From: Macrocybe gigantea
Taxonomy: Eukaryota > Basidiomycota > Agaricomycetes > Agaricales > Callistosporiaceae
DNA: 64,000 nt
Direction: 5' to 3'
NCBI GenBank assembly: GCA_011319805.1
Contig: SJRY01000120.1
Span: 1 to 64,000, forward strand
This document shows positions 1 through 11,634 of the stretch, piece by piece; position 1 is the stretch's first letter, and each line of letters begins with the position of its first letter. The translations under genes and the position numbers were made by a program. Under the pieces are notes generated by a model. That model had not been told where the DNA came from, did not search any database, and was given only the letters and a program-made list of their open reading frames with translations.

Positions 1-3000
1 ATCTATGCGTTATTCGGCAATCAGTCAAAGTACAGTCGTTCAAAGCCTACGACTTTCTCCGTCGAACATGTCGCATATATCCCTCAGGTAAGATCTCCTG
101 ATTGAATGTGATCGGTTTGTTAAATTTGTTCTATTGCAGCTACCAGATACTGTTCAAGACATATACATGAAGCTCGGGAAGCAAGCTGCGGCATCAGCTG
201 CAACCCTTGCCCACCTTCGCCGCGAACTCATGCATGCCGTATGGGAGCTACTGCTCGACGAGGACTTCATGCATGCCTACGTGCACGGAATCGTCGTCAA
301 GTGCGCCGATGGCATTACAAGGCGGTTGTTCCCCAGATTCTTCACCTACTCAGCCGATTATAAAGAAAGTAAGTATATTCAAAAGTCCTGTGCAAACAGT
401 CATTGACACGACATCAGAGTTCTTTTGGCCACATCCGGTCGATGGCGGCCTGCCCCTGCCCTCGCTGCTTCATCCCAAAGAAGAATATCCCGCTGATGGG
501 GACCAAACTGGATGCACGTCGCCGCGAGAAGATCAGAGTGACGATGAGCATCGCCGAGGTGCAATAGATACATGCGTCGATTTATATACCAATTGGGACG
601 TTGGTCAGTTCGACGTGGGTCGAAGACGTGCTCCGGCCCAAGTCTTGGGTTCCTACCAGAGTGAGCTCCTAAGCTATCACCTGTGTGTCTGAGGAACTGA
701 ATTCGTTGTAGAACGCATTCTCTGCACGCCTTGCCGACCACAGAGTCAACTTTTATTCCATGTTTCAGCCCGACTTCCTCCACGAATTCGAACTGGGTGT
801 TTGGCGTTCAACGTTCACCATCTGCTACATATCCTGTATGCTGAAGGGGGGATTGCATACAGAAATTGAATCGACGGCAAGTCTCATTTCGGTTTAAAGT
901 TAATGCCAGACTGACGTTTGAACTTGAACAGGTATCGAGCCATACCAACATTTGGTCGCGATGTCATTCGACGTTTCAGCAACAACATTTCGGGTTTAAA
1001 AAAGCTGGCAGCCGCGATTATGAGGATATGTTGCAGGTAAGTTGGACGGTCTATAATTGTTTCGGGGCAGAGCTGACTCTCAGCAGTGCGCAATGCCTGT
1101 ATTGGAGGATTTACTACCCGAACCGCACAATTCAATGGTCCTGGATCTGGTGTTCACACTGTCGACATGGCATGCCATTGCGAAATTGCGGCTTCATACC
1201 GAAAGAATGCTCGGCTTCCTTGAGGCGACAACAATGGCCATGGGGCGTATCATCCGAAAATTCGAGAGGACCACCTGTGAATGCTACGAGACACGAGAAC
1301 TTCCTAAAGAGGAGGCAGCGTGAGGATGTCGCACAGCCGCACGGGTGGAGGCAAGCGGTGGCACTCAATCTAACCACGGTCGCAAAATGGGCAAGGTCAA
1401 CCGCAAGCGATTCAACCTGACGACGTACAAGTTTCACGCGTTGGGCGACTATGTCAAAGCCATCAAATTGTTTGGAACGACAGAAAATTATTCGACGCAA
1501 GTGGTATGTTCAGTGTTGTTTTGTGATACATCTACCTACGACTCATTCTTGATACAAGGGCGAACTGGAACATCGTCGAGTCAAATGGTATTTCGCCCGC
1601 ACAAGCAAGAACAATGGTTTCGAAGGGCAAATCTCAAGACAACTGCAGCACGCATGATTTCTGGAGGATGTGTGGCAGCGATGATACAATCACCAGATGG
1701 CAAATGCCCGCGGAGAGGCGGCTGTCGACGATTATGCCACCGCTGCATTGCCTTTCACGGTCTCCGAGGCCCTGCCGCCCACTCCTCCAGATCAATATAC
1801 CACATGTCAGAGTCGAAGAAGAACTACATGTCCATATTTTCGTGGCTACAGGAGAATAAGGACGATCCCGCACTGGTGGTAAGTGTCGCTCGGCATATCA
1901 TTCGCAAGACTTGCTAATAATAGTCCACACCAGGACTTCCTGCCACAGTTGAAAGACCACTTGCTCGCTCGTTTGCAAGGCTCTTCATTTAGAGACATGG
2001 TCAAATTCTCAGAATCTGACCACGCATCATTAATCAACGTAACTGACTATACATGCACAAGGTAGTCCAATTCAATTATACAACCTACGACATGCGGCGA
2101 AATCAAGACTCTATCAATCCGCGGACACATCCCGACGTGATGGTCTTGTCCCACGAAGCCGTGGAGGAGGTTGGGAGAGACCCGCATCCATACACCTATG
2201 CGGGGTCATCAGCATATTCCATCTCTATGCTCAGTGCTTTGGAATAGACGATGTCCCTCACAAGATGGACATCTTGTTCGTGCGCAACTTTGACCGCGAT
2301 TGGCGACACCGCTCCGGGTGGAAGGCCCTGCATCTTCCTCGCGTCGGCTTTCTGTACGGGTCTGACCCAGACGCATTTGGCTTTCTCGACCCCAACGACG
2401 TAGTACGCACAGTGCACTTGATGCCTGCATTTGCACATGGACGAACTTCGGAACTTTTGGGACCATCTATCACCCGTCAACCCAAAGAAGATCATGAAGA
2501 TTGGAATTGGTATTATGTTGGAATGTAGGTCATGGTCTGCGTACCTTGGCATTCGGCTGATTTGCGTTTACAGTTTCGTCGACCGGGATATGGTGATGCG
2601 CTTTTGGTGGGGCTATCAGACATCAAGCAATATGGGCCGCCCTCGGTGATCTTGGCGAGAAATATCTGGAGGTAGTGTCCCACGTTGCGCCCTTTGACAA
2701 AGGCAACATTATACAAGGTGTGTTTCTTTTTTCTGTGAAGCTAGATGTCTCTAAGATAATTCAAAGAACCGATACAAGAAGATGAAGGTGAAGATGTCGA
2801 AGAACAAGATGAGGAGAATGAAATCGATGAGGATGAAGGCAAAGAAGGTCAAGAAGACGAGAATGAAGAGGACGCAGATGCAGAAGACGAGGATAACACA
2901 GACGATGAGGAGGATGAAGAGGACAAGGATGAGGATGAGGACGAGGACGGAGCACTTGGACCAGAGGACGGAGAAGACGAATACGATGATGCTGAAGGTG

Positions 3001-3026
3001 CAGAGGGCTTTGCACCATTTAATTGA
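1..3026 (+). mobile_element. Plavaka-family transposase, 3' part, degraded
   Basis: This is the C-terminal two thirds of a Plavaka transposase, a DNA-transposon family abundant in Agaricomycetes. It enters from the left edge. Visible family landmarks in order are the ELM/HAYVHG block (about 205-300), the DFLHEFELGVW block (771-803), the RYRxxPTFGRD block (about 932-960), LLPEPHNS (about 1112), TYKFHALGDY and GELEHR (1420-1580), the YTTYDMRRxQDSINPR block (about 2074-2125) and VDRDMVMRF (about 2578-2604). Introns at 88-139, 369-417, 1503-1557, near 2523-2572 and 2715-2766 have GT-AG ends. The last exon (2767-3026) is an almost pure Asp/Glu tail. Frame must be changed near 433, 575-600, 2050, 2188 and 2608, so no full protein can be read. 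The family call is firm. Whether the breaks are all real is less certain because single-base breaks also occur in conserved genes of this window. Confidence 0.87.
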
Positions 3027-3540
3027 AACACGTAGAGCACTTTGTTTTCATTCGGAGATTTCTTTCTGATGACAGTCATTCTTGATACAAAATAGGATCA
3101 GTCCACCCCACTTGCCACACCGTTTGCAGAGGTCAACGCAGCTTTTGCGGTCGTCTTCCCCCGCCTGAATGTTGGCTAACAGCTTCCAGCTCTGTGATCG
3201 AAGGCGATCCTATCCTGCCGCCGATAAGCGAAACAAGTTTGTCGCTCGTCGTAGTAACTAACGCCCCCATCAATGCCCGCCCCCGCCAACGCTTTCCCTG
3301 CCGCCCCCCAGCGCCCGCCCCCGCCAACTCCCTGCCCCCTCCCTCACACTCGGCAGCAACGACGATTCATTGCCGCCAGTGCCCTCCTTCCCTCCCTGGC
3401 ATTCCACGGCGTTGGCGAGTCGCTCGTACCAGCGCCGTGCATTCCTTCTGTTCTGCTCCACAGCCGCAGCCACGACAATGATGGCTCGTTGCGGCCAGCC
3501 TCCCCCATCCCCGCCTTTCCACTCCATAGCAACGACGTGT
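3027..3540. other. Interval between the Plavaka relic and the GATA gene
   Basis: After the transposase stop there is about 240 bp without coding signal. Then a C-rich stretch (3250-3540) begins that already resembles the degenerate repeat of the following GATA gene but cannot be kept in one frame. No start codon for that gene can be fixed here. Confidence 0.4.
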
Positions 3541-4640
3541 TGCTGCCGCCCACGCGTCCTTCCTCCCAGTCGACGGCAACGGCGAGCGCTCGCCATTGAT
3601 GCTGCTGCATGACAACGGCCATACGTTGTCTCCAGCCCCCTATGCGCACTCGCTGCCGCTCTATGATAATGCAGAGGCGCTGCCCTCAGCTCGCTACGCG
3701 TCTTCCTTCGTGCTCGACGGTGACGGCAATGACTCGTCCTTGCCCCCAACGTCTTACACGCCCTCCTCCCTCTTCCTAGCCGACTGCCCGCCTTCGCTTC
3801 CGCTGTACGGCAACGACGAGGCATTGCCAATGGCCTTGTACGTGCCCTCTCTCCCACTGCACCGCAATGACAAGATGGTGCCACTGGCTTCGCATCTGCC
3901 ATTGATCCCGCCTTACGTCGACCCCAGGGCAGCCCTGTACGCATCCTTCCTCCAACTCTATGGCAACAGCGAGCGGCTTTCCTTAGCGCAATTCTCGTCG
4001 TCGATGCCGCTCCACGACGACGCCTCGTCGCTACCCTCCTTCATGCTCGACGGCAACAGCAACACCTCGCCATTACCCCCAATACCCAGCGCGTCCTCCT
4101 CGCTCCTCCCAGCCGACCACGCGCACTCGCTTGCACTGTACAGCAACAACGAGGCATTGCCAACGGCCTTGTACATGCCCTGCTTGCCTTCCCTCCCGTT
4201 CTACGACAATGGTGAGCGTTTTTCCATGGTCCAGCTTTTCCCCCGTTGCCAGTCCGAGCTGACTGCGCTCATTCTCTTCCATTCTCCGGCAACCACTCAC
4301 CATTGCATCTGGGCCCCTGTGCGTCGTCCTCGCTCCTCGCGGTCTCCGACCTTCCCTCCATCCCGCTCGATGGCAATGACAAGGCATTGATACGGGCCTC
4401 CATTTCCTCCCGGACTTTGTTCTATGGCAATGATTTGTTGTCACTCTCGGCCTCGTACGCGCCCTCCGTCCCATTGCACAGCAATGACGTGTTGCCACCA
4501 GCGACCTCCTCGCTCCTCGCAGCCTCCGACCATCCCTCCTTCCCACTGTACAGCAATGCCTCGGCGTTGACCTTGGTGCCCTATGCACCTGTTTTCCTGT
4601 CCCACAGCAATAGCGAGGCGCTGGCCCCAAGTCCCAGCGT
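3540..4640 (+). repeat. Degenerate 54-bp coding tandem repeat
   Basis: About 15-20 diverged copies of a 54-bp unit encode an 18-residue motif (LPLYGNDEALPMALYVPS is the clearest copy, near 3800-3855). Units vary in length and some contain insertions such as SSLLPADHA. The array lies inside the GATA gene and probably grew by slippage or unequal exchange. Confidence 0.65.
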
Positions 4641-4911
4641 AGGCTCCTTCTCGCCCACGTCTTCCGCTCGCCAACAGCTCGACAGATCGAGCCGTCCGAT
4701 CCAGTTCACGGACGACGCCGCGGCGAAGCAGACGCAATACGTCTGCCGCTGCTGCGTCAATTGCCGCACGACCGAGGCGCCAGCATGGTGCCGCTCCACG
4801 CTCAACCTCGGCAAAATCATCTGCAACAAGTGCGGACTCTACGAGCGGACCTATCGCTGTCCTCGCCCGCTTTGCCTCGATAGGTTCCGCACCACCAAAA
4901 ACACCTTGTAG
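3596..4911 (+). CDS. GATA-type zinc-finger protein with frame-broken repeat region
   Basis: The last 60 residues hold a GATA zinc finger: CVNC, a 19-residue spacer containing TTEAPAW, then CNKCGLYER followed by a Pro-Arg tail, the arrangement usual in basidiomycete GATA factors. Such proteins bind (A/T)GATA(A/G) DNA in the nucleus. The basic residue normally following the Trp is Cys (WCR instead of WRR), and the tail reads TYRCPRP where THLRPRP is usual, so DNA contacts may be weakened. Upstream is 350 residues of a degenerate ~18-residue unit (core LPLYxNDEALPxAxYAPS). The repeat runs in one frame to about 4240, then must shift by one to join the frame carrying the finger. The start is not determined; 3596 marks where the long repeat frame becomes continuous. 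It could be a functional gene with a sequence error, or a decaying one. Confidence 0.6.
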
Positions 4912-5341
4912 ACAGCCTTTTTTTTTTTCTTGTGCCTGTATACTTGAGCAATAAAATCAACTTTCTTGCTAAATGAATATCTGAGTGATTCAGAACATAT
5001 CATTTGTCATTCATTGAAGAAAGCTAATGAACAAAGACATTATGGATACCAGACAACATGGATTACAATGCATGCTTGATATTATTATAAACACAATCAT
5101 GTATTACATTGCATACTGGCAGACAAAATTGTATGCTGAAAATAAAATTGTAGCAAAATTGTATTACAATGTAAGGTGGTCATTAAAATTGCATAACATT
5201 GTAATCTCAGATTATAATTGTAGCCCACCAAATAAAATTGTTACATTGTAAGATGACTACTATAATGCTATACAACTTGTATTCTAATACATGACTATAC
5301 AAATTTGTCCGAATTATACATTGTTTACAATGTCAAACAAT
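4912..5341. other. AT-rich spacer
   Basis: A poly-T run follows the GATA stop. The next ~400 bp are strongly AT-rich and full of the word ATTGTA and its complement TACAAT, partly as inverted repeats (for example around 5150-5175 and 5230-5255). No coding signal is seen. It abuts the broken end of the amidohydrolase relic at about 5340 and may be a decayed AT-rich insertion. Confidence 0.4.
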
Positions 5342-5787
5342 GTTATGGACTTTTTGCTGATGTATCGTCCGCTCGGCTAGACTCTCTCGCGTCACTTGGT
5401 CGTTCCAGGACGTTTCGTTGTAGGGTGGAGGAAGACTGGGTGGTGAGGCGCCATGAGCACCGCCGTTATACGTCACCGGTTGTCTGGTACGTGATACTTG
5501 GACTGTCGCGACTCACAATGAACATGTGCATCCACGAATCCCGGGAGAACGGTCAAGTGTCGCAGATTGAGAACCGTGAACGACCCGGTTCCGCCGTACA
5601 TGTCATCTGGTTCATCCCTCGGAATCGACGCGCCTAGATTGTCCGCCTCAAAATCGGCCAGGTTCTGCACGCCGATGATGATCCCCTCGTCTCTATCGAC
5701 AGTGATGACCTGATCCGCGAGCAGTGTCAGGTTCAGCGAGTCAAAGGCCTGCCCCACGATGATGTGGTAGAGATTATGCCTAGACAT
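5342..5787 (-). pseudogene. Amidohydrolase N-terminal fragment (imidazolonepropionase-like)
   Basis: The first exon (5517-5787) reads from a Met through a beta-rich N-terminus to LPGFVDAHVH, the metal-binding HxH motif that opens the TIM barrel of the amidohydrolase superfamily. A GTGAGT donor at 5516 and an acceptor at 5436 define an intron. The second exon should continue with FLHPYNETSW, but one base is missing, so the matching residues (PYNETSWNDQVTRESLAERT) are in the wrong frame. Homology ends at about 5342 against AT-rich DNA. The remaining ~350 residues, including the other metal ligands, are absent, so no enzyme is made. The match is to the fungal branch of metal-dependent hydrolases that share the ETSWxDQxTRESLAxR signature; the substrate is unknown. 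Confidence 0.75.
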
Positions 5788-6289
5788 TGGTTGGGACGGG
5801 GAATGGGGATATAAGATGAGTAAGACACTGCAATTTCATGAGAATTCCGCCTGTAACGATGTCCATGTGATGTGTGATATGAGCTCGCTTCACATGTCGT
5901 CCGAATCATGCCATGTTACAGCATATCCATAATACACATTCTCAAGCCATCCCAATACTACACGAAAAGCCAAACCTTCTTCCAATCCTCGCCTTCAACC
6001 CAGCCCGCACTCCACGGCTGAGATGAGCCCAATCAGCCAATACCGACGGACTCGTCCGACAGATGTGTCGTGAGATCTTTCGCTGAGAACAGCTTACACT
6101 CTGACCAAGCCATCGTCGTGGCGGGGCACAGCGCCCTCATGTGAATTGTGCCGCCGAGACTTCAGAGACGCACACCGGTTCCCTAGACCTCCATTCGCCA
6201 TACATCCCTCCATGATGGAAGAAGTCCACATCATCGACCGGACGAGTGACGTCGTGACTTGTAGATAGGCAAACTGGTCAGATTAACAA
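5788..6289. other. Intergenic, no feature recognised
   Basis: About 500 bp upstream of the amidohydrolase relic and downstream of the F-box-like gene. No frame resembles a protein on either strand. Confidence 0.4.
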
Positions 6290-8636
6290 TCAAAAAGAAC
6301 GAGTTCTAATTGCAACGCACCGCAGCTTGACGTGCTTTATAGCCTTGCGCCTGGTAATGAGCTGGTGGAGGTACGTTGAACAGTGTCCACAGCTCCACGA
6401 TTTTGCCGTCGGATACGGATACGGTTCTTCTCGGAGCAGGACTGCGTTCGTCGCTTTGGGCGTGAGAAGTCGCCACGAAAGGCTTGCATGAGTCTCGTAC
6501 GAATCCATCTCAATAGCGTGAACGATCTGTTCATTTGCGCAACGATAAAAAAAAGTGAAGCACTGAGATGATGCACAAGCAGATAGACAGCAATGACAAA
6601 CGCACGCATTCTCGCCACATCAAGGCCAGGTGCCCATACGCATCACCATACCTCCTCGCCGGACATTTAGCACAGATAAATCTCGCATTCAGCTTGTCCA
6701 AGTCCGTGGCTTTCGCAGAAAGGTCCCAATTTAGCACCTGAAGTAAAGATGAAGCCGCTGCGGAACCCTTTGGGCTGAAAGAAAGGCGCGACCCCTGTGT
6801 GTGTAGCAACGTGCAATGAACGTGAATCAAGAGATCCTGCAGCCCGACGAAGCAGCGGCGGTTGTACTGGCAGCACCCAGGACACGTGAAAACCGATGTC
6901 GCGAAGTAGAGGACAGCGTCTGCATCATCAAGCGGCATTGAATGTGAGTGCACAGATCTCACCGCCTCCAAAGCAAGCGCTTCTTTCGTCTTGCCAATCC
7001 AGTCAGATATGAGCCCGGGAAGCACCTTGATAGCCGCGTCGATGTCCGACTTTTGCAGAAAAACGTCCGTGGGCAGATTGACCAACTTTGAGATGGGCTC
7101 GAATCTAAGAATGGCCTCGCTCGTCGGAAGCTGCTCCCAAGCCCTGGGTGGCTGCTTCCTCAGAAAGCCGGAATACGCCTCTGCGATGCGTCGTTCCCTT
7201 GATCGAATCACCGCCCCTCGTTCTTCTATGGTCCTGCCTCGCCTGTTCAGCTCGAACTGCTTGATGCAACGCTCCAAAATCATTCCCCATCCTGAGCGGT
7301 AGACGAACAATCAGTGCACGGCAAAAAAAAAAACCACCAGTGAGATTCGGGATACCGTTGCGCGTCAGCTTGGCTTATTCCTCGAGTAGACTGGGCCGGA
7401 GATGCATTTGTCCTCTGTGTGCAGCTCGAACCCAAGTTTTTCCAGACGTGTCATTATCCTGCTCACCGACGTAAGCAGGGTATGAGGAAAGCTTTCTGGC
7501 TGCTTACAACCGCGCTGTGCGAATCCTTTCAAGATGCACAACATCGTAAAACTTGCTATGCGTATCGTATGCCCACTTGTTGCATATATCTGCATGCTGT
7601 AGACGTTCAGAGACAGACCACTACAGTGACACGTTGTACATGCCTTCATAACCTCCCGCGTTCGTTGGAGCGTAAGAGACTTGAATGTCTCAAACGCTTC
7701 AGTGGCACCAGGACGGCCACTGGCTATCCAGTTGAAATGCTTTGAGAGCGTTTACAGTTTCGGAAACGTCTCTCTCAGATATTTCGCATTCCACGGTTTG
7801 TCATCGTTGATCATATAAGAGTTGCCTTCCTCCAAATCAGTATCCTTGAATGTGATGAGAAGTCGGACGCTGACCGTCACGGTGCGTGTTCGGAATCAAG
7901 TCCCAGACTAGGTGATCCAGAGTGTACGGAGGTTGGCCCTTAACTATGCGATAGGTACACCTGCAGGAGGACTGATGTTTCATAGTTAATCAGTGACGCT
8001 TCGATAGAATTACATACTTTGATGACATGCACTGCGCGCAGTATTGAGTTCGAAATGTGAAATCGATCATCGCCCTATGGCTTCCGCATGCTTCGCAGAT
8101 GTCCGGTCTGAACAACATTGCTGCCCATTTGGGTTCTGAAAGGTCTGGAGGGCAGCTCGGAACTCTGGGTGGCGGGCAAAGGATGCTTTCCATGAGGACA
8201 ATGCATGCTTGCTCATGACGATTCGCCGGAGAGGCTTCCCGGACAGGCCGAGATGATACAGATCGATAGGGTGAAGATTCCCCAGTATCTAAAGGCCATA
8301 CTGTGTCACAAACCGAGATTCCAAGAACTGAACGGGAACGCACTTCATGAATGAGTTCCAGAGGAAGCTTGAGAAACATCGACGTATCCAATCGTCGCAA
8401 TCTCCGAGTGCAGCTCGAGCGATTCTCCTTTCTCAGCTGTCTCATGATTGAGCTAACGATGTAGTTGTCTGGACATTGGCCGCATCGTCAGGCAGGGATG
8501 GCGTTTCAGATGAATATGGCTCACAGGAAAGCTGAAAGAACGTAGTGAATCCTGTCCTGTTGTTTCCCGAACCAATGGTTTCCCTCCTGACATCGTCATC
8601 CCCTGCTTCAGCGAAAGGGTACGGAGAGTCGGACAT
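6290..8636 (-). CDS. F-box-like protein with C-terminal zinc-binding region, probably broken
   Basis: This belongs to a large Agaricomycete family usually annotated as F-box domain-containing. The start is taken at MSDSPYPFAEAGDDD (8636), the typical acidic N-terminus. An F-box core follows (FLKLPLELIHE, then after an intron ILGNLHPIDLYHLGLSGKPLR), then PSCPPDLSEPKWAAMLF and a Cys pair block (CEACG...YCAQC). The middle part is helical. The C-terminal part (7310-6531) carries FTCPGCC, LNARFICAKC and, in a last exon (6519-6310), WSCGHCSTYLH. Substrate recruitment to an SCF ubiquitin ligase is the family expectation only. One base is missing near 8165 between the F-box and CPPDLSEP, and a TAA stands in frame at 7751-7753, so this copy is either a pseudogene or carries sequence errors. 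Confidence 0.65.
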
Positions 8637-9466
8637 GACAGTTTGTGTTGGTCCGCTTGCGGTTGCCGGTTCTCGTGACGAGCTCTTATATGGCGCTGCG
8701 GATGACCGTCGCCAGGCACGTATGACGGCCGCATTCGAATGACTTGGTGACGGTGGGAGTGATAGGTGCCAGAGGTTAGAGAGGATTTGGTCAAGCTTGT
8801 GCTGATGCCTTGACTTCGACCACCAGCAATGACATTGCACTATGCTCAACGCTAAGCTATAACATGCCAACCAATAGGTACGATGCATGTTCGTTATGAA
8901 ATGGCCATTGTCTGTTCTTCTGTTTCAAACGTTCATTGAACTTTCCTTCCAGAATTCGCCTTTGAACGCCACGTCGCCGTACATTGGCCAACAAAATGGA
9001 AAAGAGAAAAGAGACGACTTTATATGAAGAATAAACATGACAAGAGCAGGCTTCATGTCCGTATCTGTGGAGGAGTACTTGGCAGGGCAAGAACTGCCAA
9101 CGCAGTGAGCTCACCGAAACTGGGATGTTCAGAAGACAGCATGTAACTCAAGAATGAAGCCTACGATGCCGTAGAGTCACTACTAGAGTGGTTATATGCC
9201 TATGGTACCGTTCAACCCAACACCTGGACGGCGAACGAAACTCTGCGCCCATGAATTTAGCAAGACGGTGAAAGTTCCTAGTAAATTACAAAGAGACAAT
9301 CGTATTTTCATCGTCGGCATTGAAGGGAACGTTCTGTCACTTCTGAACTGCAATCCAGAGCCGATCACGACTGGCAACCATTCAATAGAGACCCCTTCGT
9401 ATGGCATACGGTTAAATCATACACCTTCCGGCGTACGACGAGATCTGCTGTGACGAACTACGACGA
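8637..9466. other. Intergenic, no confident gene
   Basis: Short open frames occur on both strands but none has protein-like composition or a recognisable motif. It separates the start of the F-box-like gene from the end of the next minus-strand gene. Confidence 0.4.
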
Positions 9467-10116
9467 TCAAAGGTTTACAAGAATCTTATCCACCGTGTCC
9501 TTTATTTCCATCGCGTTTGCCTTCCAAAAATCACAGGCCTGTGCCCTTTCTGCCTTTCTAAGGAGCTCAAGAATCCGGGGCTTGCTGTCAAAAAACTGTT
9601 GGTAGACATGTAGGATAATTTCTGTCCGTAGGCAAATGAGGAAAGTCGCATATCCCTTGAATAGTTGACACAGTCAGCGACAGTTCCTATGAATGGTAGT
9701 GGGGGCCAAGTATACCAGGAACCCAATGAGCGTCCTTATGTCGAAAGATGTCGCATTTCGCTCCAGGATGTGGATGTTCGAAGCCTTTGTTCATCATGAT
9801 AACCACCGAACATCGAAAACGAATGACATGCTTTGCATACCTGAAATACGCCAAGCTGCGCTCCCTGAGCCCGTTTCCTTGGATCCTTCTGCTGAATTTT
9901 TTCTGCATACGTAACGGTCACGACGGCGATCGGCCCACTGGTGAGCACAGAAAAGACTGGAACTTCGTATATGCCGAGGGCAGCCCAGTGTTTGACGGCT
10001 GCAATAGCAGAGAGGCGACTGCGATAGACACTGCCAGGTGCAAATTCTACGCGCCACTTTTTGTGCTCACATAGAACGAGGAGCAGAGCAGAGGCATAGA
10101 GTCCATTTCTTCGCAA
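9467..10116 (-). CDS. Hypothetical protein, C-terminal exons
   Basis: Two minus-strand blocks look coding. The upstream one (10116 to about 9860) starts NGLYASALLLVLCEHKKW and continues with AAVKHWAALGIYEVPVFSVL and VAVVTVTY-like strands, a mixed alpha/beta pattern. The downstream one (about 9680-9467) reads GYATFLICLRTEIILHVYQQ, then a charged helix ending in MEIKDTVDKILVNL and a stop at 9467. A GTATGC donor lies just after VFQ, and the intron end is not certain because a TGA stands in the frame just before the second block. The 5' end is not located. I do not recognise the family; the short terminal charged helix suggests a soluble protein. Confidence 0.4.
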
Positions 10117-10500
10117 ATATAAACCGTGATTAGAAATTTAAAGTTTTCCAAAATATCTTGTCCTGTGAGGTTTCCTCTAATCTTCCAAACACGTTTGCAA
10201 ATAGTCATCTGAACCGTAGAAGACCACTCTGACGTTACGAATATGTTCCAAGTAAGCCGCGTTTGGAAATTCTCGAATATTTTCGAATATATCGCTCATC
10301 ATATGGCATCCCTGCCCTCCCGTGGCCATCGAAATAGGGTCACCACCATTCCCGCCACCTCGTTCGCTTCTTCACTTGAAGAATCCGTCTCAATCTGTTT
10401 TCCACTGGTAACAAGGCATTTTTCCTATTCTGCTCGCCTTAGCTGTCTTCATTTCTTATGGTAAATCTATTAATCTAGCCTTTTTCCTCATCCACATTTG
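10117..10500. other. Spacer before the minisatellite
   Basis: No coding frame is convincing. The first scattered GAATAT and GCAAATA words related to the following tandem array appear from about 10260. Confidence 0.35.
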
Positions 10501-10509
10501 GGCGCGGCA

Positions 10510-11275
10510 CCATATCCGCACGGGAGCGGTATTCGCGAATATGCCACCATGGATATTCTTGAATACCTGGGGACCACCTTCTTATGGGAACACTGTTTGC
10601 GAATACGCCACCATGGACCTTCTCAAATACTTTGGGATTACATTCGCATAGTATCACCCATATTTGCAAACGATCTTGCCAGCACCTCTTTGCAAATATC
10701 CCTCCTGCCTGTATCTCTGAATCAGATAAATTGGCGTCCTCGGGCCTTTCCTATTCTGCCTGGTGAGTCTGTACCCATGCTGCGATGGCTAAATCTCTGC
10801 ATTATGTCAGATTTGTTGAGGTGCAAAACTGGGCGCCATTCCCGTGGAGCGACGACAGGAATTTCGTGAATATGCCATCACGGACATTCTCGAATCCTTT
10901 GAGACTATATTCGCATAGGAACGACATTTACGAATATGCTTGGAATATGCCACCGCGGATATTCTCAAATACGTTAGGACCATTTTCGCATGGGGCCGAT
11001 ATTCGCGAATATGCCTGGAATACAGTACGCCATCACAGATATTCTCGAATACTTTTCGCATGGGGCCGGTATTCGTGAATATGCATGGAATACGCCATCA
11101 CAGATATTCGCGAATACATTTCGCATGGGGCCAGTATTCCCGCATATGCCTGGAATACATCATCACAGATATTCTGATATTCTCGAATACGTTTCGCATG
11201 GGGCGGTATTCCCGAATACACTTGGAATAGCCATTCTCGGATACGTTTCGCATGGGCCAATATTCGCCGACAATC
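10510..11275. repeat. ~65-bp minisatellite
   Basis: A tandem array whose unit is about 65 bp with the landmarks CGCATGGGGCCGGTATTCG, then TGAATATGCATGGAATACGCC, then ATCACAGATATTCGCGAATAC. The last four units (11000-11270) are the most similar; earlier ones (10520-10990) are diverged and interrupted. Short open frames across it on both strands are by-products of the repeat and not genes. Confidence 0.8.
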
Positions 11276-11460
11276 GATAGTTTCATGAATACAAACCTTC
11301 GCATATTTCTGGGTAGTTCGCTACGTCAAAAGTTCGCACACATCTTTGGTGGGCTTTCGAAGTGGCGAATGTCAATCCTGTTTGCGAACACGTTGTCCGA
11401 AAATCCCAGAGCTTATTATTCGAAGACTATTTGAAGACATTTTCACTCTTGTTTGCGAAT

Positions 11461-11496
11461 ACGAAGATTCAAGGCGAGGAGTGCTAAGTGGGAACC
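11461..11496 (+). repeat. 36-bp direct repeat, copy 1
   Basis: The 36 bases here (beginning ACGAAGATTCAAGGCGAGGA) recur at 12615-12650 with a single mismatch (G/A). The two copies bracket the 728-bp MITE and about 400 bp of extra sequence. Confidence 0.8.
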
Positions 11497-11634
11497 ACCT
11501 TTTGTTTGCCCGCCAAATTTTGCACACCGCTGGCCCGTCGTTAGTTGTCTATTGTCAATTTTTTTCGAGACTGCCCTCTTGCTCGACCACATGCGATGGT
11601 AGTTTCATCGTGACTCCCACGATCACATCCAATA

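Noticed and set aside
3270..3944. 224-codon minus-strand open frame
   Set aside because: Mirror of the C-rich repeat upstream of the GATA finger; Arg/Gly-rich without motif.
10510..11275. Possible CRISPR-like or coding interpretation of the tandem array
   Set aside because: Units are contiguous without unique spacers, the host is a eukaryote, and the short frames on both strands simply follow the repeat.
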